A DNA stretch of 64,000 nt from Flavobacterium sp. CG_23.5 (GCF_017875765.1 NZ_JAGGNA010000001.1:519001-583000), one strand, 5' to 3'. Counted from the first letter of the stretch, positions 44,124-53,843 are shown. The notes: generated by a model not told the origin, from the letters alone. A program made the numbers and translations.

Positions 44124-45314
44124 ATGATTTCAAAATATCGGGAGTTATTTAATACTCAATTTACAAACAAAAAATATCAAGAATTTAAAGACGATATTGC
44201 TTCCGATTTTAATTATTTGCCGACTTTTAGATTAGCCGAAACTCCATTTTTTATTTCAAATGAGTTAAAAGCACAATTGATTGAAGGATGTAATGAGGTT
44301 ATAGCTTTAATTAAACAAGAAAACTTTAAAGCACTTACTGACACAGCATTAGAATTAAATAATAAAGTTCCAAACGAGGACGAACACACTTCTTTTTTAG
44401 CCATCGATTTCGGGATTTGCGTAGAAGATGGTGCGGTTATTCCTAAACTAATTGAAGTACAAGGTTTTCCATCTTTATACAATTATCAGTTTAATTTGTA
44501 TGAGAAATTTAAGAATCATTATCCTTTTCTTGCTGAATTAACTCCTTTTATAAATGATATTGAACCACAAGCATATCTTGATATTCTGGAAGAAGTAATT
44601 TGTAACAAGCATCCAAAAGAAAATGTTATTCTGCTTGAAATTGAACCGGAGAAGCAAAACACAAAAATTGATTTTTATTATTGCAGCAGCGATATTGGTA
44701 TTCCAATAGTTTGTGTTACTGAACTGATAAAAAAAGGGAAACAACTTTTTTATAAAAATGCAGCAGGAGATGAAATTCTTGTAAAACGAATTTATAATCG
44801 AGTTATTTTTGATGAATTGGATTTACGAACTGATTTAAAACTAAATTTCAATTTTTCTGACAATCTTGATGTAGAATGGGCAGGACATCCCAATTGGTTT
44901 TTCAGAATCAGTAAATTTATTTTGCCGTTGTTAAAAGGAAAATATTTTATTGAAACTACTTTATTAAGTGAGCTGGAAGTAATTCCGGAAGATTTAGAAA
45001 ATTATGTGCTGAAACCCTTATTTTCTTTCTCAGGTACTGGCGTAATTTTCCATGTAAAAAAAGAAGATATTGAAGCAATAGTTGAAAAAGAACTTTATAT
45101 CCTTCAGAAAAAAGTAAACTACATCCCTATAGTACAATCTCCAGATGGAAAAGTAAAAGCCGAAGTTCGTGTGCTTTGTGTTTGGAAAAAAGAGGATGAA
45201 TCTCCTACTCTACTTTGCAACCTAGTTCGATTGAGTCGCGGCGAGATGATTGGTGTGAAGTTCAATAAGGATAAAGATTGGGTTGGCGGTACTTTGGGAT
45301 TGTTTGAGAGATAA
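44124..45314 (+). CDS. Degenerate or permuted ATP-grasp-like protein
   Basis: A 396-aa protein that I assign by weak motifs: FLAIDFGICVEDGAVIPKLI and EVQGFPSLYNYQFNLYEKF in the N-terminal half, ENYVLKPLFSFSGTGVIFHV (Lys and Gly-rich loop) near residue 295 and VKAEVRVLCVW near 347. The order resembles circularly permuted ATP-grasp enzymes such as the glutathionylspermidine-synthase-like group. It follows the amidotransferase gene by 15 bp and ends the plus-strand group at a terminator. It may be the third ligase of the pathway; loss of activity is also possible. Confidence 0.6.
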   Translation: MISKYRELFNTQFTNKKYQEFKDDIASDFNYLPTFRLAETPFFISNELKAQLIEGCNEVIALIKQENFKALTDTALELNNKVPNEDEHTSFLAIDFGICVEDGAVIPKLIEVQGFPSLYNYQFNLYEKFKNHYPFLAELTPFINDIEPQAYLDILEEVICNKHPKENVILLEIEPEKQNTKIDFYYCSSDIGIPIVCVTELIKKGKQLFYKNAAGDEILVKRIYNRVIFDELDLRTDLKLNFNFSDNLDVEWAGHPNWFFRISKFILPLLKGKYFIETTLLSELEVIPEDLENYVLKPLFSFSGTGVIFHVKKEDIEAIVEKELYILQKKVNYIPIVQSPDGKVKAEVRVLCVWKKEDESPTLLCNLVRLSRGEMIGVKFNKDKDWVGGTLGLFER

Positions 45315-45327
45315 AAACTATTCGCAT

Positions 45328-45359
45328 AAAAAAGACCAATTTACATATTGGTCTTTTTT
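45328..45359. terminator. Bidirectional terminator between the convergent operons
   Basis: A perfect 13-bp stem, AAAAAAGACCAAT (45328-45340) with ATTGGTCTTTTTT (45347-45359), and a 6-nt loop. It lies 13 bp after the plus-strand operon and 20 bp before the reverse-strand M1 peptidase stop, serving both. Confidence 0.93.
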
Positions 45360-45379
45360 GTTTTTCTATTTTATAAAAA

Positions 45380-47035
45380 TTATTCCGAGATATTAAAACC
45401 CGCTACATAAAAATTCTCATCTATTTCCAGCTTGGCATTTTCGCTCTTAACAGAAATCGAATCCCAACCTGTTGTTGGTTTCAGTAATTTTCCAGTTCCA
45501 TTTACCGTTATTTTTATTGGCATATTAAATCCCGGAACACAATTTGTCCATCGGTATCCTAATTTATCGTTTTTGAAAAAATATTCTAAAGTTGGAATTC
45601 TAATATCTCTCAGATATTGATTGAAAAAAGCAGATAGATCCATTTCTGTGGATTTACTCAAATAATCTTCAATTTGTTTTGTTGTAACCGTTTGATGATA
45701 AAAAGTACTGTTTAATCCTCTTAAAATAGTTCTCCATTTTTCATCATCATTTACAATTTGACGCAACGTATGCAACATATTGGCCCCTTTGTAATACATA
45801 TCGCTTGAACCTTCATTATTTACATCATAGTAGCCAATTATAGGTTTATCGTTTTGAATATTTTTTCGCAAACCCCTAACGTAAGTATAAGCGGCCTCTT
45901 TTCCGTAATAATATTCCAGGAAAAGACTTTCAGAATAATCTGTGAAACTTTCATGAATCCACATATCAGCAATATCTTTGTAAGTGATATTATTGGCAAA
46001 CCATTCATGTCCAGATTCATGAATAATTATATAGTCAAACTTTAAACCCCAGCCGGTACCACTTAAATCTCTTCCTAAATATCCATTTTTGAAACCATTC
46101 CCATAGGTTACACTACTTTGATGTTCCATCCCTAAATATGGTGCTTCAACGAGTTTGTAACTGTCTTCATAAAAAGGATACGGTCCAAACCAATGCTCGA
46201 AAGCCTTCAGCATTCGAGGCGCATCTTTGAATTGGATTTTTGCTTTGGCTAAATCATCTCTTAAAACATAATAATTACAATCTAAATCTCCTTTTTCCCC
46301 TTTGTATTTCTCCGAAAAAGAAACATAATCGCCAATGTTGATGTTCACACCGTAATTGTTGATGGGATTTGATACCAGCCAATTATATGTTGTAGTTCCG
46401 TCTTTCAACTCGGTTACACTTTGCAAACGACCATTGGAGACATCCATCAAATTTTTTGGAACATTTACGCTGATTAGCATACTTTCCACTTCGTCATACA
46501 TATGATCTTTATTGGGCCACCAAACACTGGCTCCCAATCCTTGACAAGATGACGCTATAAACGGATTACCATTAGAATCTTTTTTCCAAGTAATTCCTCC
46601 GTCCCATGGCGGATTTACGGCTATCTTTGGTTTACCTCCATAAAACACAGTGAGTTCTTTTACTGTTCCGGTTCTTTGAGGAGCAACTAATTCTATAATA
46701 AATACATTTCCATCCCTTGTATATTTTAATTCTTTTCCGTCTTGAATCACCTTAAAGATTTCCATTGGATTTTGTAAATCTATTTGCATGCGATTGTATT
46801 CCTGCAGTACTTGATATTTTATAGTATTGGAACCAGTAATGGTTTGCTCCGTTGGATTTACTTTAATGTCAAGATGATATTGTTTTACATCCCACCAAGC
46901 TCTTTCTTTGGTTATACTTCCTCGCAATGAATCCTGTCTGGTAAAAACTTGTTGTGATTTTCCAAGAAGTCCTTGAGCGTTTGCAGCGTTAGAAATAAAA
47001 AGGGAAATAAAAATAAAGCGAAAATATATTTTCAT
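45380..47035 (-). CDS. M1-family zinc aminopeptidase, secreted
   Basis: A 551-aa protein with an N-terminal signal peptide (MKIYFRFIFISLFISNAANA, cleavage after Ala-Asn-Ala). The zinc site is HESGHEWF with downstream Glu in WIHESFTDYSESL, and GMEHQSSVTYG is the substrate-binding exopeptidase motif (GxMEN type). It removes N-terminal residues from peptides in the periplasm. It is the first of four reverse-strand genes facing the amidoligase operon, but last in transcription order. Confidence 0.92.
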   Translation of the reverse strand: MKIYFRFIFISLFISNAANAQGLLGKSQQVFTRQDSLRGSITKERAWWDVKQYHLDIKVNPTEQTITGSNTIKYQVLQEYNRMQIDLQNPMEIFKVIQDGKELKYTRDGNVFIIELVAPQRTGTVKELTVFYGGKPKIAVNPPWDGGITWKKDSNGNPFIASSCQGLGASVWWPNKDHMYDEVESMLISVNVPKNLMDVSNGRLQSVTELKDGTTTYNWLVSNPINNYGVNINIGDYVSFSEKYKGEKGDLDCNYYVLRDDLAKAKIQFKDAPRMLKAFEHWFGPYPFYEDSYKLVEAPYLGMEHQSSVTYGNGFKNGYLGRDLSGTGWGLKFDYIIIHESGHEWFANNITYKDIADMWIHESFTDYSESLFLEYYYGKEAAYTYVRGLRKNIQNDKPIIGYYDVNNEGSSDMYYKGANMLHTLRQIVNDDEKWRTILRGLNSTFYHQTVTTKQIEDYLSKSTEMDLSAFFNQYLRDIRIPTLEYFFKNDKLGYRWTNCVPGFNMPIKITVNGTGKLLKPTTGWDSISVKSENAKLEIDENFYVAGFNISE

Positions 47036-47089
47036 GAAATTAGAAATTTTTGTGAATTTTAGATTTGGTTTAGAAAAAAAATTAACAGT

Positions 47090-48304
47090 CTAATGCAATT
47101 TCGCCACTTTATTTTGTTCTACAACTGCCGTAAAATTAGCTACTAATTGATCAGCATAATCATCTAATAATTCAAGAATTCTTTCGTGTTTATCTGATTT
47201 TACAATTAGTCCCGCATGATAATCTAATGGAACTTTGAAACAAACTTCAGGATCTGTAAAAGAGGATAAATTAGGATGCTGAAATTTAGACAAAGTCAAT
47301 ACAATACCGGCATATCCTTTTTTTGCTTTTGGCAAAACATATTTCGTTCCTTTAACTAATGCATCTTCTATAGTCGCCCATTCTTTCCATAAGTTAATGT
47401 TGGAAGCTTCTGCAACCATTTCGGCGAGATGAGCTCCACCAACGCGAGACGATGTTTCCAGAAAATAAATTTTTCCATCCTCTTTAGATTTTATAAATTC
47501 AGTATGAGAGGCACCGTGTTTCAATCCAAAACCTTTCATCACTTGTTCATTAACTTTTTTTATTACTTTGTCATCCTCTGAACCATATGGAATATTTGCC
47601 GAACGAAAAACACCGCCACCTTGCGAAATTTCCATTGGCGTAGCCAAATATTTAGAAGTTAAACTGAATATCACTTTACTGTCTACAATCAAACTGTCAC
47701 AATGATATACATCGCCTGGTTTGAATTGTTCCAATAAATATTTGAATCTGTTATTCCCCATTTCGTTGATATGAATCCACAAACTTTCTTTGTCAAACAC
47801 TTTTATAATCCCTGTTGCCGAAGCCTCAGAACGTGGTTTCAAAACCCATGGCGCGGGAATAGTATCTGCAAAAGTGTTGATATCAGGGTCATTAAATAAC
47901 GAACAAAAAGCAGGTATAGAAATACCACAACTTTTGGCTCTCATTCGCATCGCTAATTTATCTCTAAAATAACGTCCCGTAGTTTGGCCCATTCCATCAA
48001 TTCGTAAATTTTCTCTCAGATAAGTGGCTTTTTCGACATCATAATCATCAAGAGCTACTATAGCATCTATTTTAGTTGTCTTCATTAAATTGCCAACACC
48101 TAATAGGAGATGTTCTAAATTCCAGTCAATATCTTGGCCCTCCATGTAAAATATCTCATCAATGTATTCATGTGGCCATGGACTTTTTCTTAATTTTTCG
48201 CTGGTTACAAGATAGACTTTGTTGCCCATTTTTTTTAATTGAATTAAAAAATCAGAACCCTTGAAATAATTAGAAATGCAGATGAAGGTTTTAGAATTTT
48301 CCAT
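47090..48304 (-). CDS. ATP-grasp ligase (carbamoyl-phosphate-synthase-like)
   Basis: A 404-aa ATP-grasp enzyme. The pre-domain MENSKTFICISNYFKGSDFL is followed by AIVALDDYDVEKATYLRENL, the nucleotide loop PRSEASATGIIKV near residue 170 and the Glu/Asn cluster KIYFLETSSRVGGAHLAEMV near 280. It is 3 bp after the M17 aminopeptidase gene, so the two are one transcript. With the plus-strand ligases this makes the third full ATP-grasp-type gene in 7 kb. The product is unknown. Confidence 0.85.
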   Translation of the reverse strand: MENSKTFICISNYFKGSDFLIQLKKMGNKVYLVTSEKLRKSPWPHEYIDEIFYMEGQDIDWNLEHLLLGVGNLMKTTKIDAIVALDDYDVEKATYLRENLRIDGMGQTTGRYFRDKLAMRMRAKSCGISIPAFCSLFNDPDINTFADTIPAPWVLKPRSEASATGIIKVFDKESLWIHINEMGNNRFKYLLEQFKPGDVYHCDSLIVDSKVIFSLTSKYLATPMEISQGGGVFRSANIPYGSEDDKVIKKVNEQVMKGFGLKHGASHTEFIKSKEDGKIYFLETSSRVGGAHLAEMVAEASNINLWKEWATIEDALVKGTKYVLPKAKKGYAGIVLTLSKFQHPNLSSFTDPEVCFKVPLDYHAGLIVKSDKHERILELLDDYADQLVANFTAVVEQNKVAKLH

Positions 48305-48307
48305 ACG

Positions 48308-49741
48308 TTATAAATTTTCAATGAATTTAGTTAATAAATGAACTCCATAAGCGGTTGCGTGTTTGCTTTTTGCAAATTCGTCGTCTCCAAATGCTACACC
48401 AGCAACGTCAAGATGTGCCCAAGCGGTATGTTCCTGCGTAAAATATTCTAAAAATTTAGCAGCACTAATTGCTCCGGCTACTAGTTTTCCGCTGTAGTTT
48501 TTTACATCGGCAATATCACTTTCAATATCTTGTTTGTAAACATCCCAAAGCGGTAAAGGCCAAAGTCGCTCTCCTACTGAATCTCCGGAATCTTGCAATT
48601 TCTTAGCCATTTCTTCATTATTAGTAAACAAGGCGGCACATTCATACCCAAAAGTACCAACACTGCTTCCTGTTAGAGTGGCAATATCTACGATATATTC
48701 TGGTTTGAAATTTTTAATTAAATACGATAATCCATCGGCTAAAACGAGTCGGCCTTCCGCATCTGTATCAATGATTTCTATCGAATTCCCACTGTAACTG
48801 TGTATGACATCACTTGGTAAAAATGATTTGGCATCGACCGAATTTTCTGCACAAGGAACTATAGCGGTAACTTTTACAGGTAATTGCAAATCGGCTATGA
48901 GTTGCATCGCTCCAAGAACGGCGCCACCTCCTGCCATATCGCACTTCATATGAACCATTCCTGCCGTTTTTATATTTAGTCCTCCGGTATCAAAGGTTAT
49001 TCCTTTTCCAACCAGACCAACATGCTTCATGGATTTCACTTTTTGTTTTGGAGTGTAATTCATAATGATAAATTGTGGCTCATTTTCACTTCCTTTTCCT
49101 ACTGCCAAGAAAGCGCCAAGACCCGCAATTTTTGAAGCATCGTAACCTAAAATTTTTACCTCAAATCCATATTTTTCTCCCGTCTCTTTAGCCCAAGTTG
49201 ATAAGTATTTTGGTGTAATGGTATTTGGGGGTAGATCTACTAAGTTATAAACACCTAATTGTGCTTTTGCAATTTTTATTGCTTTATTAGCCGTCGCCAA
49301 ATGATCTTTTTCGGAAACTAAATTCAAAGTAAAATCAGAATCTAGAAAAGGATGTGCTTTTTTATCTGCTTTAAAATGACCCAAATCATAAGTTCCTAAA
49401 AGCAAACCTGAAATCATCGCTTCCACTTGATCAGCCGTAAATTGTTCCGGTAAAACTAAAGCCACATTCGCGCTTAAATGCTCTTTTTGCTTAGCCGCAA
49501 TGCGACGAAAAGTAGTTTTTAAAGTTTTATAATCTACTGTTTTTCCTAAACCAACAAATAAATGTAGATTATCCTTTATTTCGGCTAAATAATGCGTGTC
49601 TTTTTTGCCGAAAAATACTTTTGCAGGAATCTCTAATCCATCAAACGCAATTGGAACAATATTTTTTTCATAAGTTTCAAAAACTGGAATTATAATTGTT
49701 CCTGAAAAATTTGTTAGGTTTTGAATTGTGTTTGTTTTCAT
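48308..49741 (-). CDS. M17 leucyl aminopeptidase family protein
   Basis: A 477-aa cytosolic dinuclear-metal aminopeptidase. GLVGKGITFDTGGLNIK and KCDMAGGGAVLG supply metal ligands; IDTDAEGRLVLADGLSY is the family signature (NTDAEGRL with Asp in first place) and contains the bicarbonate-binding Arg. It sits between the ATP-grasp gene and the esterase gene, on the same strand, and could process the peptide-like product of the locus, or simply recycle peptides. Confidence 0.92.
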   Translation of the reverse strand: MKTNTIQNLTNFSGTIIIPVFETYEKNIVPIAFDGLEIPAKVFFGKKDTHYLAEIKDNLHLFVGLGKTVDYKTLKTTFRRIAAKQKEHLSANVALVLPEQFTADQVEAMISGLLLGTYDLGHFKADKKAHPFLDSDFTLNLVSEKDHLATANKAIKIAKAQLGVYNLVDLPPNTITPKYLSTWAKETGEKYGFEVKILGYDASKIAGLGAFLAVGKGSENEPQFIIMNYTPKQKVKSMKHVGLVGKGITFDTGGLNIKTAGMVHMKCDMAGGGAVLGAMQLIADLQLPVKVTAIVPCAENSVDAKSFLPSDVIHSYSGNSIEIIDTDAEGRLVLADGLSYLIKNFKPEYIVDIATLTGSSVGTFGYECAALFTNNEEMAKKLQDSGDSVGERLWPLPLWDVYKQDIESDIADVKNYSGKLVAGAISAAKFLEYFTQEHTAWAHLDVAGVAFGDDEFAKSKHATAYGVHLLTKFIENL

Positions 49742-49801
49742 TTATCTTTTTTTTAATTCTTTATTAGCATAATAAATCGTTTCACCATACAAGAAAGATT
49801 T

Positions 49802-50941
49802 TTACTTCGTCTGAAAAAACAACCATTCAATTGCTTTTGGAAATTCGTCACTCCAATAGGTTTCACTGTGTTTTCCTTGTCTATTAATGCTTAAATTAAT
49901 CTTCGATTGGTCTTTTATAAATTCACTGGCAATTAAATTCTCCTTAAACTTTTTTATATGCTCAATCATGGTTGAACTTTCGTCTCCGCCAGCATACAAA
50001 TAAATCTTGGTATCCGCTAAATTAGCTTTTTTAGGTTTTATTTTTAAATGAGGTATCACCCAAAGCGATGGCGAAAAAATCATCAGTTTTCCATAAACCT
50101 CCGGATTTCGCAATCCACTGAAAATACTAACTAATCCGCCCATCGAGCTACCTCCTATTCCAGTAAATTCTCGTTCTTTTTTGGTTCGAAAATTAGTATC
50201 CACAAATGGTTTCAGCGTATCAGTTACAAAACGAATATATTTTTTCCCTTGTCCTTTTCCTAAAACTGTTTTTCCAACGTTGTATTCTTTTATTCGATCT
50301 TCTTCAGCATGTTCTATGGCTATAATTATGATTTTTCCAATTTTATATTCCGACATAACAGCCAGTTTTTTGTCAATTTCCCAATTACCCATTCCGGATC
50401 CTTCATTGAATAAATTTTGAGCATCTTGCAAATACATCACAGGATATCTTTCATCTGAAGTATCATAATCATGTGGCAGCAATGCCCATATTTTTCTGGT
50501 TTTATTAAGTTGCGGAATTTCAAATTCATCCGAAATCAGCAAAACCTGCGGTAAAAACGATTGCTTAAATGGCAGCCAGTTTTTTCGCCATCTCGCCACA
50601 TGCTCTTTTTGTATACCTGCATGACTGACTGTGGAACGATTTTCAGTACGATTACCTTCCGCATCTATCTCTACTTCACTCCAATCGCCTTTCGTAAATT
50701 TATATAAAAGCTCGAACGGATAATCAAAATCATGTGAGAATTTATAATGATATAGACTGTTTCCAATTTTCTCCATCAAAAACTCTTTGTCCTGGGTACG
50801 CCAATTATTGAAGTTCCCTGAAATATAAACAGGACGATCATCATCTTCGTCGGTAGTTAGGATTATATACAAACCAGTATTTATTATAGTACTATTTAAT
50901 TCTTGGGTAAAGGTGGTATTGTCTGAATTCATCACTTGCAT
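49802..50941 (-). CDS. Enterochelin-esterase-like alpha/beta hydrolase with N-terminal CBM48-like domain
   Basis: A 379-aa protein. The N-terminal DRPVYISGNFNNWRTQDKEF resembles the AMPK1/CBM48 glycogen-binding fold. The esterase domain follows: PVMYLQDAQNLFN, then nucleophile Ser in GGSSMGGLVSIFSG and a His in KHSETYW near the C-terminus. There is no signal peptide. ATG codons at 50941 and 50932 are both possible starts. It leads the four-gene reverse-strand group and has its own upstream spacer after the his terminator. Confidence 0.82.
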   Translation of the reverse strand: MQVMNSDNTTFTQELNSTIINTGLYIILTTDEDDDRPVYISGNFNNWRTQDKEFLMEKIGNSLYHYKFSHDFDYPFELLYKFTKGDWSEVEIDAEGNRTENRSTVSHAGIQKEHVARWRKNWLPFKQSFLPQVLLISDEFEIPQLNKTRKIWALLPHDYDTSDERYPVMYLQDAQNLFNEGSGMGNWEIDKKLAVMSEYKIGKIIIIAIEHAEEDRIKEYNVGKTVLGKGQGKKYIRFVTDTLKPFVDTNFRTKKEREFTGIGGSSMGGLVSIFSGLRNPEVYGKLMIFSPSLWVIPHLKIKPKKANLADTKIYLYAGGDESSTMIEHIKKFKENLIASEFIKDQSKINLSINRQGKHSETYWSDEFPKAIEWLFFQTK

Positions 50942-51007
50942 TGTTATTCTGGTATTTTAAATAAATAGTAAATATAGTGGATTGCTTTTTGAAATAAAAG
51001 AAAAAAG

Positions 51008-51043
51008 AAAATCCAATAGCAATTGAGTTGGCTATTGGATTTT
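51008..51043 (-). terminator. Terminator of the his operon
   Basis: AAAATCCAATAGC (51008-51020) pairs with GCTATTGGATTTT (51031-51043) over a 10-nt loop, with A/T tracts on both sides. It lies 27 bp beyond the hisIE stop on the reverse strand. Confidence 0.9.
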
Positions 51044-51070
51044 TATTGATGAAAATTAGTTAAAACTATT

Positions 51071-51670
51071 TTATTTTTGGCGACTTTTAAGAACCTCCAC
51101 AACATCATTTAACTGAAATCCTTTGGCTTGCAATAAAATAAGATAATGAAATAGTAAATCAGCGCTTTCACTCAGAAACAAATCATCGTTATCATCTTTG
51201 GCTTCAATAACCACTTCTATCGCCTCCTCACCTACTTTTTGAGCGATTTTGTTAATTCCTAATTTAAATAAGGAAGCTACGTAACTTTTTTCAGAATCAG
51301 CGTTTTCTCTGCGTACTTTAATTGTGTTTTCTAAATGAGAAATAAAACCATAATCTTGTTTGTTTTCTTCCGCCCAGCACGTATCTGTCCCTTTGTGGCA
51401 AGTAGGTCCTTCAGGTTTTACTTGGATTAATAAAGTATCATTATCGCAGTCATTTTTGATATCAATTAGATTCAAAAAGTTCCCACTTTCCTCTCCTTTT
51501 GTCCAAAGTCTTTGTTTCGTTCTACTATAAAAAGTAACTTTTTTAGTGTCAATCGTTTTTTGATACGCTTCGGCATTCATGAAGCCCAACATCAAAACTG
51601 TTTTGGTTTCGCTGTCTTGAATTATGGCTGGAATTAATCCATCTGTATTTTTTGAGAAATCTATGTTCAT
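51071..51670 (-). CDS. hisIE: Phosphoribosyl-AMP cyclohydrolase / phosphoribosyl-ATP pyrophosphatase (bifunctional)
   Basis: A fusion enzyme of 199 aa. The N-terminal HisI part has the Zn-binding DCDNDTLLIQVKPEGPTCHK and WTKGEESGNF; the C-terminal HisE part has VGEEAIEVVIEAKDDND and LLFHYLILLQ. It catalyses steps 2 and 3 of histidine synthesis. It is the last gene of the operon, followed by a terminator. Confidence 0.95.
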   Translation of the reverse strand: MNIDFSKNTDGLIPAIIQDSETKTVLMLGFMNAEAYQKTIDTKKVTFYSRTKQRLWTKGEESGNFLNLIDIKNDCDNDTLLIQVKPEGPTCHKGTDTCWAEENKQDYGFISHLENTIKVRRENADSEKSYVASLFKLGINKIAQKVGEEAIEVVIEAKDDNDDLFLSESADLLFHYLILLQAKGFQLNDVVEVLKSRQK

Positions 51671-51671
51671 T

Positions 51672-51704
51672 TCAATTTAGGATTTAAGATTTTCGATTTA
51701 GGAT
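51672..51704. repeat. GATTTAGGATTT-type repeat between hisIE and hisF
   Basis: The spacer contains TTTAGGATTTAAGATTTTCG followed by ATTTAGGATTTT, a short direct repeat. A similar type is common between flavobacterial genes (from memory). It fills the gap entirely. Confidence 0.45.
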
Positions 51705-51705
51705 T

Positions 51706-52461
51706 TTAAAGCCTAACTTCGATATTATTATTTTTAAGCACTTTTTTTAATGTTTTGATTTCAATTTCTTTAAAATGAAAGACACTTGCGGCTAAGGCTG
51801 CATCTGCTTTTCCCACTTGAAATGTATCAACAAAATGCTGAATATTTCCAGCTCCGCCAGAAGCTATTATAGGAATATTTACTAAGTTTGAAAGTGTCGC
51901 CAACGCTTCATTAGCAAAACCATTTTTAGTTCCGTCATTGTCCATTGATGTAAATAAGATTTCACCTGCACCACGTTGCTCCACTTCTTTGGCCCAATCA
52001 AATAAATTCAATTCGGTTGGCACTTTTCCTCCCACTAAATGCACGATCCATTGACCATCAATTTTCTTGGCATCAATAGCAACAACGACACATTGGCTTC
52101 CAAATTTCTGTGCCAAATCATTAATCAATTGAGGATTTTTCACAGCCGAGGAATTAATAGAAACTTTATCCGCACCGTTTTGCAATAAAACTTCCACATC
52201 TTTCACAGATGAAATTCCACCACCAACAGTAAACGGAATATTAATCGTAGATGCCACTTTACGAACCAAATCCACTAAGGTTTTACGTCGTTCTTCCGTT
52301 GCCGAAATATCCAAAAAAACCAATTCATCAGCACCTTCATCCGAATATATTTTGGCTAATTCCACAGGATCTCCTGCATCACGCAAGTCTACAAAATTAA
52401 CACCTTTTACGGTTCTCCCGTTTTTTATATCCAGACAGGGGATTATTCTTTTTGTTAACAT
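51706..52461 (-). CDS. hisF: Imidazole glycerol phosphate synthase, cyclase subunit
   Basis: The start is the ATG at 52461 ([20 protein letters not shown]); the longer frame starts inside a dispersed palindrome. The (beta/alpha)8 barrel has [23 protein letters not shown] and [11 protein letters not shown] phosphate-binding loops, and the catalytic Asp pair in [11 protein letters not shown]. About 251 aa. It uses ammonia delivered by HisH. Confidence 0.95.
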   Translation of the reverse strand: MLTKRIIPCLDIKNGRTVKGVNFVDLRDAGDPVELAKIYSDEGADELVFLDISATEERRKTLVDLVRKVASTINIPFTVGGGISSVKDVEVLLQNGADKVSINSSAVKNPQLINDLAQKFGSQCVVVAIDAKKIDGQWIVHLVGGKVPTELNLFDWAKEVEQRGAGEILFTSMDNDGTKNGFANEALATLSNLVNIPIIASGGAGNIQHFVDTFQVGKADAALAASVFHFKEIEIKTLKKVLKNNNIEVRL

Positions 52462-52476
52462 TTTTTTTGTTGTTAC

Positions 52477-52505
52477 GTAGAGACGTTGCAACGCAACGTC
52501 TCTAC
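52477..52505. repeat. GTAGAGACGTTGC palindrome between hisF and hisA
   Basis: Perfect 13-bp arms GTAGAGACGTTGC (52477-52489) and GCAACGTCTCTAC (52493-52505) with an AAC spacer. It overlaps the hisA stop codon (52502-52504) and fills most of the 40-bp gap to hisF. A very similar palindrome is widespread in cyanobacteria and seen in Bacteroidota (from memory). Confidence 0.9.
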
Positions 52506-53221
52506 ATTATGTAATTTTCCAATTGTTTCAACGAAATCCTTCCTTCATAAATTGCTTTTCCAATTATCGTTCCTTCGCAACCTAATTCGGCTAATTTTGG
52601 CAATTCATCAAAAGTAGAAATTCCTCCTGAAGCAATCAATTTTATTCCGTTGGCATTTGCCAAAATTTTAGCGTATAAATCAAAACTAGGTCCTTCTAGC
52701 ATGCCGTCTTTGGCAATATCTGTACAAATTACATACTGAATCCCTTTGTTTTGATAGTCTTGTATAAACGGAATCAAGTCTTCGTTAGAATCCTCTAACC
52801 AACCAGAAACTGCCACTTTTTCATTATTAGCATCTGCTCCCAAAATGATTTTATCCGAACCGTATTCTTGAATCCATTTTTCGAATAATTCTCTATTTTT
52901 AACAGCAATACTACCTCCGGTAATTTGATTAGCGCCACTTTCAAAAGCGATTTTCAGGTCAGCATCCGATTTTAATCCGCCACCAAAATCTATTTTCAAT
53001 TTAGTTTGAGTAGCGATTTGTTCGAGTATTTTATAATTGACAATTTGGCTTGACTTTGCTCCGTCTAAATCCACTAAATGCAAATATTCTATTCCGTGTG
53101 CCTCAAATGATTTCGCCACTTCAAGCGGGTTTTCATTGTAAATTATCTTCGTATTATAATCGCCTTTTGATAAGCGAACACATTTTCCGTCGATGATATC
53201 TATTGCTGGTATTATTCTCAT
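52502..53221 (-). CDS. hisA: ProFAR isomerase (1-(5-phosphoribosyl)-5-[...]imidazole-4-carboxamide isomerase)
   Basis: A 239-aa barrel paralogous to His[21 protein letters not shown] contains the catalytic Asp near residue 8; [13 protein letters not shown] and [11 protein letters not shown] are the phosphate loops, and [16 protein letters not shown] holds the second catalytic Asp. Its TAG stop lies inside the GTAGAGACGTTGC palindrome, so that repeat was inserted at or replaced the original end. Confidence 0.95.
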   Translation of the reverse strand: MRIIPAIDIIDGKCVRLSKGDYNTKIIYNENPLEVAKSFEAHGIEYLHLVDLDGAKSSQIVNYKILEQIATQTKLKIDFGGGLKSDADLKIAFESGANQITGGSIAVKNRELFEKWIQEYGSDKIILGADANNEKVAVSGWLEDSNEDLIPFIQDYQNKGIQYVICTDIAKDGMLEGPSFDLYAKILANANGIKLIASGGISTFDELPKLAELGCEGTIIGKAIYEGRISLKQLENYIM

Positions 53222-53222
53222 T

Positions 53223-53260
53223 CTAATTAGTCTTAAAGTTTGAAAGTCGAAAGTCTTAAA
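53223..53260. repeat. AAAGTC-type repeat between hisA and hisH
   Basis: TTAGTCTTAAAGTTTGAAAG followed by TCGAAAGTCTTAAAGTTATA; AGTCTTAAAGT occurs twice. The same core is in the hisH-hisB spacer at 53847-53918. Confidence 0.55.
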
Positions 53261-53261
53261 G

Positions 53262-53843
53262 TTATAGCTTCAAGAAATTCCCTAAAATTTGCTCTCCAAC
53301 ATCACCACTTTTTTCAGGGTGAAATTGAGTTCCGTAGAAATTATCCTTTAGTAAAGCCGAAGCATATTCGACTTCATAATTGGTTGTCGCGATGCTTTCT
53401 GCACAATCTGGCGCATAAAAACTATGCACTAAATACATATATTCATTTTCTTTGATGTCAATGAATAATGGCGATTTCAAATTGTAAATTTGGTTCCAGC
53501 CCATCTGTGGTACTTTCACTTTTGGAGAAAATTTGATCACATCAACATCAAAAATTCCTAAACCTGTGGTATTTCCTTCTTCTGATTTATTGCACATCAA
53601 TTGCATGCCCAAACAGATCCCTAAAACGGGTTGTTTTAAGGTTGGAATTAACACATCAAGTCCGCTGTCAATAAGCATTTTCATTGCGGAACTTGCTTCG
53701 CCAACACCCGGAAAAATTACTTTATCCGCAGCCTTGATTTCCGTCCAATCATTGCTCAAAGCAGCTTTGAAACCTAATCTTTCAATGGCAAACATAATGC
53801 TCTGAATGTTTCCTGCTCCGTAATTTATGATTACTATTTTCAT
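53262..53843 (-). CDS. hisH: Imidazole glycerol phosphate synthase, glutaminase subunit
   Basis: The ATG at 53843 ([20 protein letters not shown]) is chosen over an earlier frame. The 193-aa class I amidotransferase has Cys in [11 protein letters not shown] and His-Glu in [13 protein letters not shown]. It makes ammonia for HisF. The interval to hisA is 40 bp and contains a repeat. Confidence 0.95.
   Translation of the reverse strand: MKIVIINYGAGNIQSIMFAIERLGFKAALSNDWTEIKAADKVIFPGVGEASSAMKMLIDSGLDVLIPTLKQPVLGICLGMQLMCNKSEEGNTTGLGIFDVDVIKFSPKVKVPQMGWNQIYNLKSPLFIDIKENEYMYLVHSFYAPDCAESIATTNYEVEYASALLKDNFYGTQFHPEKSGDVGEQILGNFLKL

Noticed and set aside
44124..45314. Homology to known glutathionylspermidine synthase
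   Set aside because: Only general ATP-grasp-like patterns are visible; the amidase domain and specific residues are not, so no specific function was assigned.
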